Shown in pieces: positions 56,953 through 64,000 of a DNA stretch of 64,000 nt. The stretch covers positions 838,773-902,772 of the forward strand of contig NZ_LMDK01000016.1 of the NCBI RefSeq assembly GCF_001425055.1, given 5' to 3'. Positions within the stretch are counted from its first letter, which is position 1; each line of letters begins with the position of its first letter. The notes under the pieces are model-generated. The model saw nothing but the letters and a program-made list of their open reading frames with translations. It had not been told where the DNA came from and made no database searches. The position numbers and the translations under genes were made by a program. This DNA is from Pelomonas sp. Root1237 (lineage in GTDB: Bacteria; Pseudomonadota; Gammaproteobacteria; Burkholderiales; Burkholderiaceae_C).

Positions 56953-57683
56953 GCGAGGCCCCGTTGAATGGTGTAGAGCAGCAGTTGCTCGTCGAGCAGG
57001 CCGACCGCGCGCTCATTGCTGCCCCCTGGCGCTTCTCGAGGGGTTCGCCCGCGTTCGGGCGGCCGGGTGGCGGGTTCGTGCCAGGCCAGGATCGCCTTGG
57101 AGTAGGTCGCCGTGGCACGCGCGACGGTGGCAGGCACTGGCTTCAGCGTGGCCGGATCGAAGCGCCGGATGCCGTGCATTTCGTCGACCGCGAAGCCCAG
57201 GCGCTGGCCGTCCAGGCCGATCACCACCAGGCGCCGCAGTGTCAGGCGTTGCCGTGCGTGCCCCGTCTCGGCGACGTGCGCCAGGCCGAGGACGCTGCCC
57301 AGCGATACGCAGACCAGCAACTCGCCCCGCACGTTGGCCACACCCTGCACGACGCCGCCGCGCCGGCTCGGCAGCGAATGGATCGCCGGCAAGGCGGCGA
57401 CTTCCTGGAACACCGGCGTCGGCAGGGCCAGCCATTCGGCACCGATGCGAAAGATGACCGCCGAGCCCACCTCGGCCAGCCCAGCCTCGTGAGCCTGCGC
57501 CATGTGGCGGGTGCAGTCGGCGAGGTAGCCGGGCGGCGCCTGCCGGTCAAGTAAGGCCAGCGCGGCGGCGGCGTGGGTTGGACAGTGGCTGCAGTGCACG
57601 TGCTGCTTCAGTTCCGGGCAGGAACCATCGCCGCGAATGCCGATGCGGTTCCAGCAGTCGTCCAGGGCCACTTGCATGTTCAT
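56949..57683 (-). CDS. wspD: CheW-type coupling protein WspD
   Basis: A 244-residue adaptor from the ATG at 57683. An N-terminal Cys-rich stretch (about 15-45, PELKQHVHCSHCPTHAA) precedes the CheW domain (about 65-220, FRIGAEWLALPTPVFQEVAA, VANVRGELLVCVSLGSVLGL). Near the C terminus, between ILAW and ERAVGLLDEQLLLYTIQRG, lies an insert of about 22 residues rich in Pro and Arg (HEPATRPPERGRTPREAP) that I do not expect in WspD. It links WspA to WspE. It starts right after the wspC stop. Confidence 0.9.
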   Translation of the reverse strand: MNMQVALDDCWNRIGIRGDGSCPELKQHVHCSHCPTHAAAALALLDRQAPPGYLADCTRHMAQAHEAGLAEVGSAVIFRIGAEWLALPTPVFQEVAALPAIHSLPSRRGGVVQGVANVRGELLVCVSLGSVLGLAHVAETGHARQRLTLRRLVVIGLDGQRLGFAVDEMHGIRRFDPATLKPVPATVARATATYSKAILAWHEPATRPPERGRTPREAPGGSNERAVGLLDEQLLLYTIQRGLA

Positions 57684-57684
57684 G

Positions 57685-58929
57685 TCAAGCCCCGCCTGGT
57701 TGCAGCCGGCTCGCGCGCTGCTGCAAGCGCCGCGCGCCGGCCGCGTCGCCCTGCTTTTGCAGCAGCAGGGCAAGGTGGATCAACGCCTCGTGGTGATTCG
57801 GGTTCAGATAGAGCGCCTTGCGGTACTGGTCGGCCGCATCGCCCGTGTTGCCGCTTGCGTCGCGCACCAGGCCGAGCAGATTGAACGCATCGGCCGTAGG
57901 CCCGTGCTCGCGCAGATGTGCTTCACAGTGCGACGCAGCCTCGGCGAGGTGGCCCTGGTCGGCCAGGCGCTGTGCGTGGGCTATGCCCGTCGCCGCTTCG
58001 GCCCGCACAGTCGCCTGCGGCGCGGTAGCGGGGGGCGCCACCCGGGGCCGAGCGGGCCGCGGGGGCGCGGCCACCGGGGCCGGAGCACGTACGGGCCTGG
58101 GTGGCGCCGGGGTTGCACGGAGCTTGATGACGCTGCCGGGCGCCGGCCCCTTGCGGAAGGCAAACGCGAGCGGAAGCTTTGCAGAGACGAAGCCGTGATC
58201 CGACAGCAGGGCCGTCTCCGACGGGCCGACGAACAGCCAGCCGCGCGGCGCAAGCAGCCGGCCCAGCACCGCGATGGCGCGGTCCTGCGTGGCGCGGTCG
58301 AAGTAGATCAGCACATTGCGGCAGAAGATGACGTCGTAGAGCCCCGTCCCGGCCACCAGGCCGTCCAGCAGGTTGCCCGGTCGAAATTGCACGAGCCCGC
58401 GCACCGCCTCCGTCGGGCTGTGGCCGCCCGCCGTCGCGATGAAGTGGCGATCACGGAACGCCAGGTCGCTGCCGCGAAACGAATTTCGGCCGTAGACCGC
58501 AACCTGCGCCCGCGCCAGCGCACGCAGGCTGATGTCGACGGCATCGATGCGCAGCGCATTGGCCGGAAAGCCGGCGTCGAGCAATGCCATGGCCATCGAA
58601 TAGGGCTCCTCGCCGGTCGCGCACGGCACGCTCAGCAAGCGCAGCACGCCCTGCGCCTGAGCAGGCGCTTCCTCGCCGGCCAGGCGCGCCAGCGCCACGA
58701 AGGCTGCCGGGTCGCGGAAGAACCAGGTCTCGGGCACGACCACCGCCTCGATGAGTTCCTGCAACTCGACGCTCGAGCCGCAGAGCCGTTCCCAGTAGGC
58801 CTGCGCGTCCGCCAGCCCGCAGGCCGACAGCCGCTCCTGCACCGCACGCTCGACGGCCGCCGAACCGATCGAGGCCGCATCCAGGCCCATCGTCTGCTTG
58901 AGCAATTGCTCGAAACGGGTCATGTCCAT
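57685..58929 (-). CDS. wspC: CheR-type methyltransferase with TPR, WspC
   Basis: A 414-residue protein from the ATG at 58929, overlapping the wspB stop by one base. The methyltransferase part (about 1-270) has VVVPETWFFRDPAAF and LSVPCATGEEPYSMAMALLD (S-adenosylmethionine loop, about 103-111) and FCRNVLIYFDRATQDRAIAV. A Pro/Arg-rich linker (about 285-330) leads to a C-terminal TPR domain (HAQRLADQGHLAEAASHCEA, DQYRKALYLNPNHHEALIHL). It methylates WspA. Confidence 0.95.
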   Translation of the reverse strand: MDMTRFEQLLKQTMGLDAASIGSAAVERAVQERLSACGLADAQAYWERLCGSSVELQELIEAVVVPETWFFRDPAAFVALARLAGEEAPAQAQGVLRLLSVPCATGEEPYSMAMALLDAGFPANALRIDAVDISLRALARAQVAVYGRNSFRGSDLAFRDRHFIATAGGHSPTEAVRGLVQFRPGNLLDGLVAGTGLYDVIFCRNVLIYFDRATQDRAIAVLGRLLAPRGWLFVGPSETALLSDHGFVSAKLPLAFAFRKGPAPGSVIKLRATPAPPRPVRAPAPVAAPPRPARPRVAPPATAPQATVRAEAATGIAHAQRLADQGHLAEAASHCEAHLREHGPTADAFNLLGLVRDASGNTGDAADQYRKALYLNPNHHEALIHLALLLQKQGDAAGARRLQQRASRLQPGGA

Positions 58930-59390
58930 CACGCTGCCCCGGCCTCGTCGAACAACATCGCGCGCAGCGACGCCGGAAGCAGGCCCTGCACCTCGACGCG
59001 CTGGATCAGCCCCTGCGCGTCGGTCGTCACCGGGCCGAGCCAGGGCGCTGCGTCGACGTTGACGCCGGCCGCAACGAACTCCGCCGGCTCGCGGCGCAGC
59101 GTCTGCGTCGCCCTTTCGACCAGCAGGCCGAGCAGGTGCGGGCCGGCTGCCGGACCGGGGAAAGTCACGAGCACGATGCGCGTGCTCAGGCGGTTCGCTG
59201 ACGGGCGGCCGAGCGCGAGTTCGCTGAGGTCGATGACCGGCACCGGCACACCTCGGTAGTCGCACAGGCCGGCCACCGTCGACGGCGCGAGCGGGATCGC
59301 CTTCACGCCAAGCCGCGGCAGGACGGCGACGACCTGGCCCGCGTCGAGGGCGTAGCGTTCACTGCCGATCTGAAAGAGGATGAACAGCAT
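58929..59390 (-). CDS. wspB: CheW-type coupling protein WspB
   Basis: A 153-residue CheW-domain protein: MLFILFQIGSERYALDAGQV opens the beta-barrel fold and VAGLCDYRGVPVPVIDLSEL is the conserved core. It scaffolds the chemoreceptor WspA. It sits 18 bases after the wspA stop and overlaps wspC by one base. Confidence 0.95.
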   Translation of the reverse strand: MLFILFQIGSERYALDAGQVVAVLPRLGVKAIPLAPSTVAGLCDYRGVPVPVIDLSELALGRPSANRLSTRIVLVTFPGPAAGPHLLGLLVERATQTLRREPAEFVAAGVNVDAAPWLGPVTTDAQGLIQRVEVQGLLPASLRAMLFDEAGAA

Positions 59391-59408
59391 CCGGCCGGCC
59401 CTCGGGCC

Positions 59409-61046
59409 TCAGGCCTGCGCCAGTTTGAAGCGCGAGACGCCGCTGCGCAGCCCGCCAGCCGCCTGGTGCAAGCCGTCGATCGCCTGGCCCGACTGGCGCA
59501 GCGAGTCGACGGTCTGCTGGGCGGCTTCGGTCAACTGTGTCAGTGCCTGGCTGATCTGCTCGGCGCCGGTCGCCTGCGTCTGCACGCTTTCGCTGACGGC
59601 CTCGAAACGCGGCGCCAGGGCCTGCACCTGCGAGATGATCTGCGACAGCTGCGCGCCGACCTGCTGCACCTCCTGCATGCCGCGGCGCACCTCCTCGGAA
59701 AACTTGTCCATGCCCATCACGCCGGCCGACACCGCGGACTGCATCTCCTTGACCGTCTGTTCGATGTCGTAGGTGGCGACTGCGGTCTGGTCGGCGAGCC
59801 GGCGGATCTCCGTGGCAACCACGCCAAACCCGCGCCCATATTCGCCGGCTTTCTCGGCCTCGATGGCCGCGTTCAGCGACAGCAGGTTGGTCTGGTCGGC
59901 CACCTTGGTGATGGTGGTGACGACCTGGTTGATGTTGCCGGCCTTGTCGCTCAACACGGCGAGCTTGGCGTTGATCGAGCCGACCGCCTCCATCACGTTG
60001 TGCATGGTCTCGCTCATGCGCTGCAAACCTTCCTGCCCGCCGCCGGCGAGCAAGGCGGTCTCCTCGGCGACCTGCGACACCTCGCTCATCGTCCTCACGA
60101 GCGCGCGCGACGTGGCGGAAATTTCCTTGGAGGTGGCGCCGATCTCGGTGGTCGTCGCAGCGATCTCGCTGGCGGTGGCCTGCTGCTCCTTGGATGTGGC
60201 GGCGATCTCGGTCGCCGAGGTGTTGACCTGGATGCCGGACTGCTGGACCTGGCCGAACAGCTCCGTCAGCTTCTCCGTCATCCGGTTGAACCCCTGCGCC
60301 AGCGTGCCGAACTCGTCGCGCCGCTCCAGGTTCATCCGCTGCGTCAAGTCACCGGTGCTGATCGCGTCGGTGGCGGTGAGCAACCGGTGCAACGGCCGGG
60401 TGATCGATTGCAGCAGGACATAGCCGAGCGCAAGCGCCAGCAACAGTGCCGCGGCGAGACTGACCAGGATGGCCATGTTGGCCATTGCGACCGCGCTCAT
60501 GATCTGCCGGCCTGCCGCCTCGGCATCGGCCATGTTGTAGTCGACGACGGACTGCACGGCGGCGCGCAGCTTGTTGTACTGCGGGTCAAGCTGGCTGTGC
60601 AGCAGCGCCCGGGCCTCGTCGCGCTTGCTGGCCGCGCTCAGCTTCAGGATGTCGTCCTGCGTGCGCAGGTAAGGATTGGCAACGTGGAGGTTCTTGAACG
60701 CCTCGTAGTTCTCGCGATCCTCGGCCGAGAAGATGGTGCTCTCGTAGCTCTTGGCCAGGGTCTCCAGCCGAGCCCGGTTGACCTGCAACTGCGACTCGAT
60801 CTTGCGCGCCTCGGTTTCATCCTTCTCGAACACCTGCTCCTGGGTCAACGCGAAGTTCTCTTGCCAGGCGGCCAGCAGCTGGCTGCTGTACAGCATGCCG
60901 GGCAAGGCCTCCTTCTGGATGACGGTCGCGTCCTGCGCCACGCGAGCGAGGCGGGAATAGATGACGGCGCCCATGACGATCATCAACACCAGCACGGCGG
61001 CGAAGCTGGCGAGGATGCGGTGCCTCACGGTCAAGATATTCATCAA
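59409..61046 (-). CDS. wspA: methyl-accepting chemoreceptor WspA
   Basis: A 545-residue chemoreceptor. The first membrane helix (about 10-30) is followed by a periplasmic sensor with a four-helix-bundle-type pattern (about 33-189) and a second helix (about 190-213). HAMP (about 214-266) and the long signalling coiled coil follow, with the hairpin tip at [21 protein letters not shown] and [13 protein letters not shown]. Wsp receptors respond to contact with surfaces. It is the first gene of the operon; the promoter should lie in 61047-61164. Confidence 0.95.
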   Translation of the reverse strand: MMNILTVRHRILASFAAVLVLMIVMGAVIYSRLARVAQDATVIQKEALPGMLYSSQLLAAWQENFALTQEQVFEKDETEARKIESQLQVNRARLETLAKSYESTIFSAEDRENYEAFKNLHVANPYLRTQDDILKLSAASKRDEARALLHSQLDPQYNKLRAAVQSVVDYNMADAEAAGRQIMSAVAMANMAILVSLAAALLLALALGYVLLQSITRPLHRLLTATDAISTGDLTQRMNLERRDEFGTLAQGFNRMTEKLTELFGQVQQSGIQVNTSATEIAATSKEQQATASEIAATTTEIGATSKEISATSRALVRTMSEVSQVAEETALLAGGGQEGLQRMSETMHNVMEAVGSINAKLAVLSDKAGNINQVVTTITKVADQTNLLSLNAAIEAEKAGEYGRGFGVVATEIRRLADQTAVATYDIEQTVKEMQSAVSAGVMGMDKFSEEVRRGMQEVQQVGAQLSQIISQVQALAPRFEAVSESVQTQATGAEQISQALTQLTEAAQQTVDSLRQSGQAIDGLHQAAGGLRSGVSRFKLAQA

Positions 61047-61164
61047 GTTCGGCTCCCTCGCCCTGCGTCATCCAGCCCGGCGGGCAAGTCGACGCAATGC
61101 AGCTCACCGTACGCCCTGTCTAACGCGATCTCCGTGCGGTGCCGAACATCCCGAGCGAAGAAAT

Positions 61165-61365
61165 GGAGTTGGCCGCCGGGCGGTTCGTCGTGCCTTCAGC
61201 GGCTTTTTGTCATCGGGGGCGCGGCTTCTACCTCTGCCAATGGGCCGACCGGGAAGGCTCGTCCGAGCTGCAAGCCTTCGCGCAATGGGCAATGGCCCAG
61301 AGCCGGCACTGGCGGCGCTCGATTGACGATCAGTACACGAGAGAGAAGGTGACGTAGCCCTCACC
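61165..61365 (+). pseudogene. truncated, frameshifted 3' fragment of the LysR gene (right direct repeat)
   Basis: It matches the end of LysR 51661-52578 (GRGFYLC, then ADREGSSEL, then FAQWA). A one-base deletion (CCTTCAGCGG for CCGTTCAGCGG) shifts the frame for a short stretch, and 15 bases are missing before the stop. No 5' part or start is present. Its downstream end overlaps the tail of the intact small gene. It marks the right edge of the wsp region. Confidence 0.8.
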
Positions 61366-61578
61366 CTCCTCGGCCAGATGCTTGATGCCCGACGTACCGG
61401 CACTGATGCCGATGAACCTGAGCTGCCTTTGAGTTTCCTTGGCGTGCTTGGCCAGTGCCAACGCCGCCGTCATCCTGTCGTTGGCATGAGGCGCCAGGTC
61501 GTTGTAGATAAGCTCGAGGTTCGCTCCGGCTGTCATCAGCGAACTCAGGAATGCGGGTTGGAGCGTGTTGTTGTGCAT
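61330..61578 (-). CDS. small protein of unknown function
   Basis: An 82-residue protein from the ATG at 61578, with ribosome site GGAGAG ahead of it. It reads MHNNTLQPAFLSSLMTAG and then LIYNDLAPHANDRMTAALAL, and ends in GEGYVTFSLVY. No signal peptide or membrane helix. No family recognised; the compact size and mixed strand/helix pattern suggest a folded cytoplasmic protein. Its last 12 codons also occur at 52579-52620. Confidence 0.7.
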   Translation of the reverse strand: MHNNTLQPAFLSSLMTAGANLELIYNDLAPHANDRMTAALALAKHAKETQRQLRFIGISAGTSGIKHLAEEGEGYVTFSLVY

Positions 61579-61666
61579 CTGGTCTCTCCGTGGGTTGAGG
61601 GCAGCATAGTCTGCGAATTCCAGCACGACGACAGCCCGTTGTCCCGCCATGGCACCATATTGGCCC

Positions 61667-62005
61667 ATGCCCCTGCACATCGCCTGCCTCTGCGCCGCCT
61701 GGTGCCGCACCTGCGAGTCCTACCAAGAAATTTTCGAAGCCGCCTGCGCCGAACTGCCCCAGGCCGGCCTGCATGTGCGCTGGATCGACATCGAGGACGA
61801 AGCCGAACTCATCGGCGACCTGGACATCGAGACCTTCCCCACGCTGCTCATCGCCGACGGCGAGCACATCCGCTTCGCCGGGCCGTTGACGCCGCAGCCC
61901 GAGACGCTCAGGCGCGTGCTGCGGGCGCACCTGGCGGACGCGAGGCCCATGCCCGTCGAACCGGCCTACGTCGAGCTGGCCTCGCGCCTGCGCAGCGAAG
62001 CCTGA
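61667..62005 (+). CDS. thioredoxin-family protein
   Basis: A 112-residue thioredoxin-fold protein from the ATG at 61667 (an ATG at 61649 is also possible). The redox motif is CLCAAWCRTCESY with the active CRTC. WIDIEDEAELIGDLDIETFP contains the conserved cis-Pro turn (TFPTLLIADGE). Without a signal peptide it should be cytoplasmic. It is divergent from the small gene; no partner is evident. Confidence 0.88.
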   Translation: MPLHIACLCAAWCRTCESYQEIFEAACAELPQAGLHVRWIDIEDEAELIGDLDIETFPTLLIADGEHIRFAGPLTPQPETLRRVLRAHLADARPMPVEPAYVELASRLRSEA

Positions 62006-62178
62006 GCTGGCCAGGGTCAAGGCCGCCCAAAACGGCCTGTCCGAGCTGACAAAAGCTGCTGCCTTTCCACGATGCGGCAGAACCCACGTTTTTCATGGGG
62101 GAGATGTAGGACTGCGCTGACAGAGACACGCGACGCATGCTGCTGTGCCGGCGGCGCGCCGGCACCCAAAGTCGGAGC

Positions 62179-64000
62179 ATGTCCGCACCGCCGCAACACC
62201 CGCCGCATGACCTGACGCCCACCGGCGCTGCACAAGCCTTCCTACGCCTCGCCGGCGGCGCCGAAGCGGCCGCTGCCCCGGTACGAGCGGTGCAGTTCGG
62301 TGCCGACCGCTTTGCCGAACATGGCCGCAGCCTGGCCGCGGCCCAGCGGGTGGACGACCCGCGCCAGCAGCCCCGCCCCTTCTCGCCGCGGCTGCGCAGC
62401 AATCTGCAGGTCTGGGCCGCCGCCCTGAGCGTGCTGTCCGAGGAAGGCCTGCAGGCCGACATCGACCCCGCCCACGCCTGGCTGCTGGACAACGCCCGCA
62501 TCGTGCAGCAGCAGCTCGACGAGGTGCTGCACGACCTGCCGCGCAGCTACTTCCAGCGCCTGCCCCGGCTGGCCGACGAACCGCTTCAGGGCCTGCCGCG
62601 CATCTATGGCGTCGCCTGGGCCTGGGTGGCCCACGCGGACAGCTCGCTGGACCTGGCCCTGCTGCACCACTTCCTGGCCGGCCACCACGAGGCCGAGGCG
62701 CTGACATTGCGCGAGCTGTGGGCCCTGCCGTCCACGCTGCGCGTCGTGCTGGTGGAGAACCTGCGCCGCCTGGCCGAGCGCGCCGCCTGGCGTCATCTGG
62801 CGCGCCGCGCCGCCCAGCACCTGTTCGAGGCGCTGCCGCAGCTGGACGCGGCAGCGGTGCGCAATCAGCTGCAGCAATGGCAATCGGCCTGGCCGCGCGA
62901 CCCTGCCATCACGGCCCTGGCCCTGCGCCTGCACGAGCGGCTGACCGACCGCGCCCTGGGCCAAGCCGAGCAGCGTGACTCCGATGACTCGTCCTGGGCG
63001 GCCGTGCACGCCTGGCTGGCCGAGGCGCTGCCCGACCCAGCCGCTGCGCAGGCCAGCGAGCAGGCCGAGAGCGCGGCCGACCACCAGAGCATTCGCAACG
63101 CCATCAGCAGCCTGCGCAACCTCGGCGCGGCCAACTGGGCCGGACTGTTCGAGGCTGTGCACCCGACGCTGCGCGCCCTGGGCCACATTGCCGTCTACCG
63201 CCAGGAGCACGAGGCCACGCGCGACATGGCCATGCACGCCATCGAGGCCCTGACCGAGCGCCACAACGTACCCGAGGCCGACGTGGCCCAGGTGCTGCGC
63301 CTGCTTTGCAACGACCCCGCCTGGGCCGAGGACGCAGAAGAGCGCGCCCCGCTGTACTGGCTGTCCGGCCCTGGCCGCGAACGCCTGCTGAGCGAACTTC
63401 GCCTCAAGCCTACCGCCGGCGAGCGCTTTGCCGCCGGGCTGCGCCGCCACAGTGTCGCCCTCTATCTGACCAGCCTGGCAGGGTTGCTGATCCTGGCCGA
63501 GCTGACGTTGCTGCTGCTGGGCCTGCCCCCGGGCGCCGGCTGGCCCATGGTGGTGGCGGCCGTGCTGCTGTCGCTGCTGCCGGCCAGCGAGGCCGTGGTT
63601 GCGCTGGCCAACCGCCTCATCAGCGAGTCCGCAGCGCCGGCGCAGCTGCCGCGCCTGACCTGGCATCACGGCATTCCGGCCGGGGCGCGCAGCCTGGTTG
63701 TCATTCCCTGCATGCTGACGCGCTCCAAGGGCATCGCGACCCTGCTCGCCCAGCTGGAGCGCCACCACCTGGCCAACCTGGAAGACGAGGCGCAGTTCGC
63801 GCTGCTCAGCGACTGGACCGATGCCAAGGCCGAGCACCAGCCCCAGGACGCGGGCCTGCTCGCCCAGGCGCGCGCCGGCATCGAGGCGTTGAACCAGCGC
63901 CACGGCACGGCCTGCGAGGGCCGGCCGCGTTTCCTGCTGCTGCACCGCGAGCGGCGCTGGAGCGAGACCGAGCAGCGCTGGATCGGCTGGGAGCGCAAGC
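62179..64000 (+). CDS. cyclic beta-1,2-glucan synthase-like (NdvB) protein, 5' part
   Basis: From the ATG at 62179 (an in-frame ATG at 62137 is an alternative) the frame runs 607 codons to the right edge without a stop. The start region, FSPRLRSNLQVWAAALSVLS and QQQLDEVLHDLPRSYFQRLP, matches the N-terminal part of NdvB-type glucan synthases, as does GVAWAWVAHADSSLDLALLH. Two hydrophobic helices near 425-475 follow, then CMLTRSKGIATLLAQLERHH. These giant enzymes make cyclic glucans for osmoadaptation and host contact. The catalytic GH94 end lies beyond the window. Confidence 0.82.
   Translation, partial: MSAPPQHPPHDLTPTGAAQAFLRLAGGAEAAAAPVRAVQFGADRFAEHGRSLAAAQRVDDPRQQPRPFSPRLRSNLQVWAAALSVLSEEGLQADIDPAHAWLLDNARIVQQQLDEVLHDLPRSYFQRLPRLADEPLQGLPRIYGVAWAWVAHADSSLDLALLHHFLAGHHEAEALTLRELWALPSTLRVVLVENLRRLAERAAWRHLARRAAQHLFEALPQLDAAAVRNQLQQWQSAWPRDPAITALALRLHERLTDRALGQAEQRDSDDSSWAAVHAWLAEALPDPAAAQASEQAESAADHQSIRNAISSLRNLGAANWAGLFEAVHPTLRALGHIAVYRQEHEATRDMAMHAIEALTERHNVPEADVAQVLRLLCNDPAWAEDAEERAPLYWLSGPGRERLLSELRLKPTAGERFAAGLRRHSVALYLTSLAGLLILAELTLLLLGLPPGAGWPMVVAAVLLSLLPASEAVVALANRLISESAAPAQLPRLTWHHGIPAGARSLVVIPCMLTRSKGIATLLAQLERHHLANLEDEAQFALLSDWTDAKAEHQPQDAGLLAQARAGIEALNQRHGTACEGRPRFLLLHRERRWSETEQRWIGWERK

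Overview
The window is high-GC, densely coded Gram-negative DNA. The gene content (complete wsp operon, ssu sulfonate cluster, TamA/TamB, cytochrome c4, GFA-type and DUF3563 genes, a putative cyclic beta-glucan synthase) suggests a betaproteobacterium of the Burkholderiales, perhaps near Roseateles, Mitsuaria or Rubrivivax. The genus is an inference from gene style; there is no rRNA gene to confirm it. Products were assigned by reading motifs, not by database search.

Layout. 0-6 kb: an alpha/beta hydrolase and a small barrel protein divergent from a LysR regulator, two small exported proteins, and a bacterial lipoxygenase with all five iron ligands. 6-11.5 kb: a CPBP membrane protease, then a tight operon of TonB-dependent receptor, YfiR-like periplasmic protein and CHASE8-GGDEF(degenerate)-EAL protein. 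11.6-17.2 kb: a lipoprotein, an orphan oligopeptide-type binding protein, an HD-GYP c-di-GMP phosphodiesterase and diheme cytochrome c4. 17.3-31.2 kb: a MoxR-type ATPase, small membrane protein, GNAT acetyltransferase and S9 peptidase with overlapping ends; a Ser/Thr kinase overlapping an OmpA-type lipoprotein; then a CoxE-like VWA protein, TamA and TamB, again overlapping. A copy of the first bases of the VWA gene lies just upstream of the kinase, suggesting the kinase pair was placed between parts of an older ATPase-VWA locus.

31.2-38.5 kb: small unknown genes, a GFA-family enzyme, tRNA-Arg(CCT), a DUF3563-like gene, and a cluster of AraC regulator, two-domain retropepsin-like protease with PDZ, MFS exporter and YdeI-like protein. 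38.6-43.9 kb: an ssuE-ssuA-ssuA'-ssuDCB sulfonate cluster with two paralogous binding proteins and a very strong hairpin with a T-run between ssuE and ssuA. 44-51.3 kb: peptidoglycan genes (M23, L,D-transpeptidase), a thinly coded stretch, a ChaN/Tiki-like exported protein, a Prc/Tsp protease and an M20 peptidase.

51.4-61.6 kb is the most unusual region. A 267-base element folds on paper as a 32-bp outer stem enclosing two branched hairpins and ends three bases before a LysR start codon. Next comes a complete wspABCDEFR surface-sensing operon making c-di-GMP. It is bracketed by diverged direct repeats of about 200 bp: the left copy is a whole lysR plus the last codons of a small gene, the right copy is a broken 3' piece of lysR plus the whole small gene. 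This is the footprint expected of an insertion at the lysR/small-gene junction. A thioredoxin-like gene and the start of a large NdvB-type glucan synthase close the window.

c-di-GMP recurs: a diguanylate cyclase (WspR), an EAL protein and an HD-GYP protein lie within 46 kb. Two long intergenic structured repeats (after the OmpA-type gene and after tamB) share an exact 50-nt core and a common folding plan.
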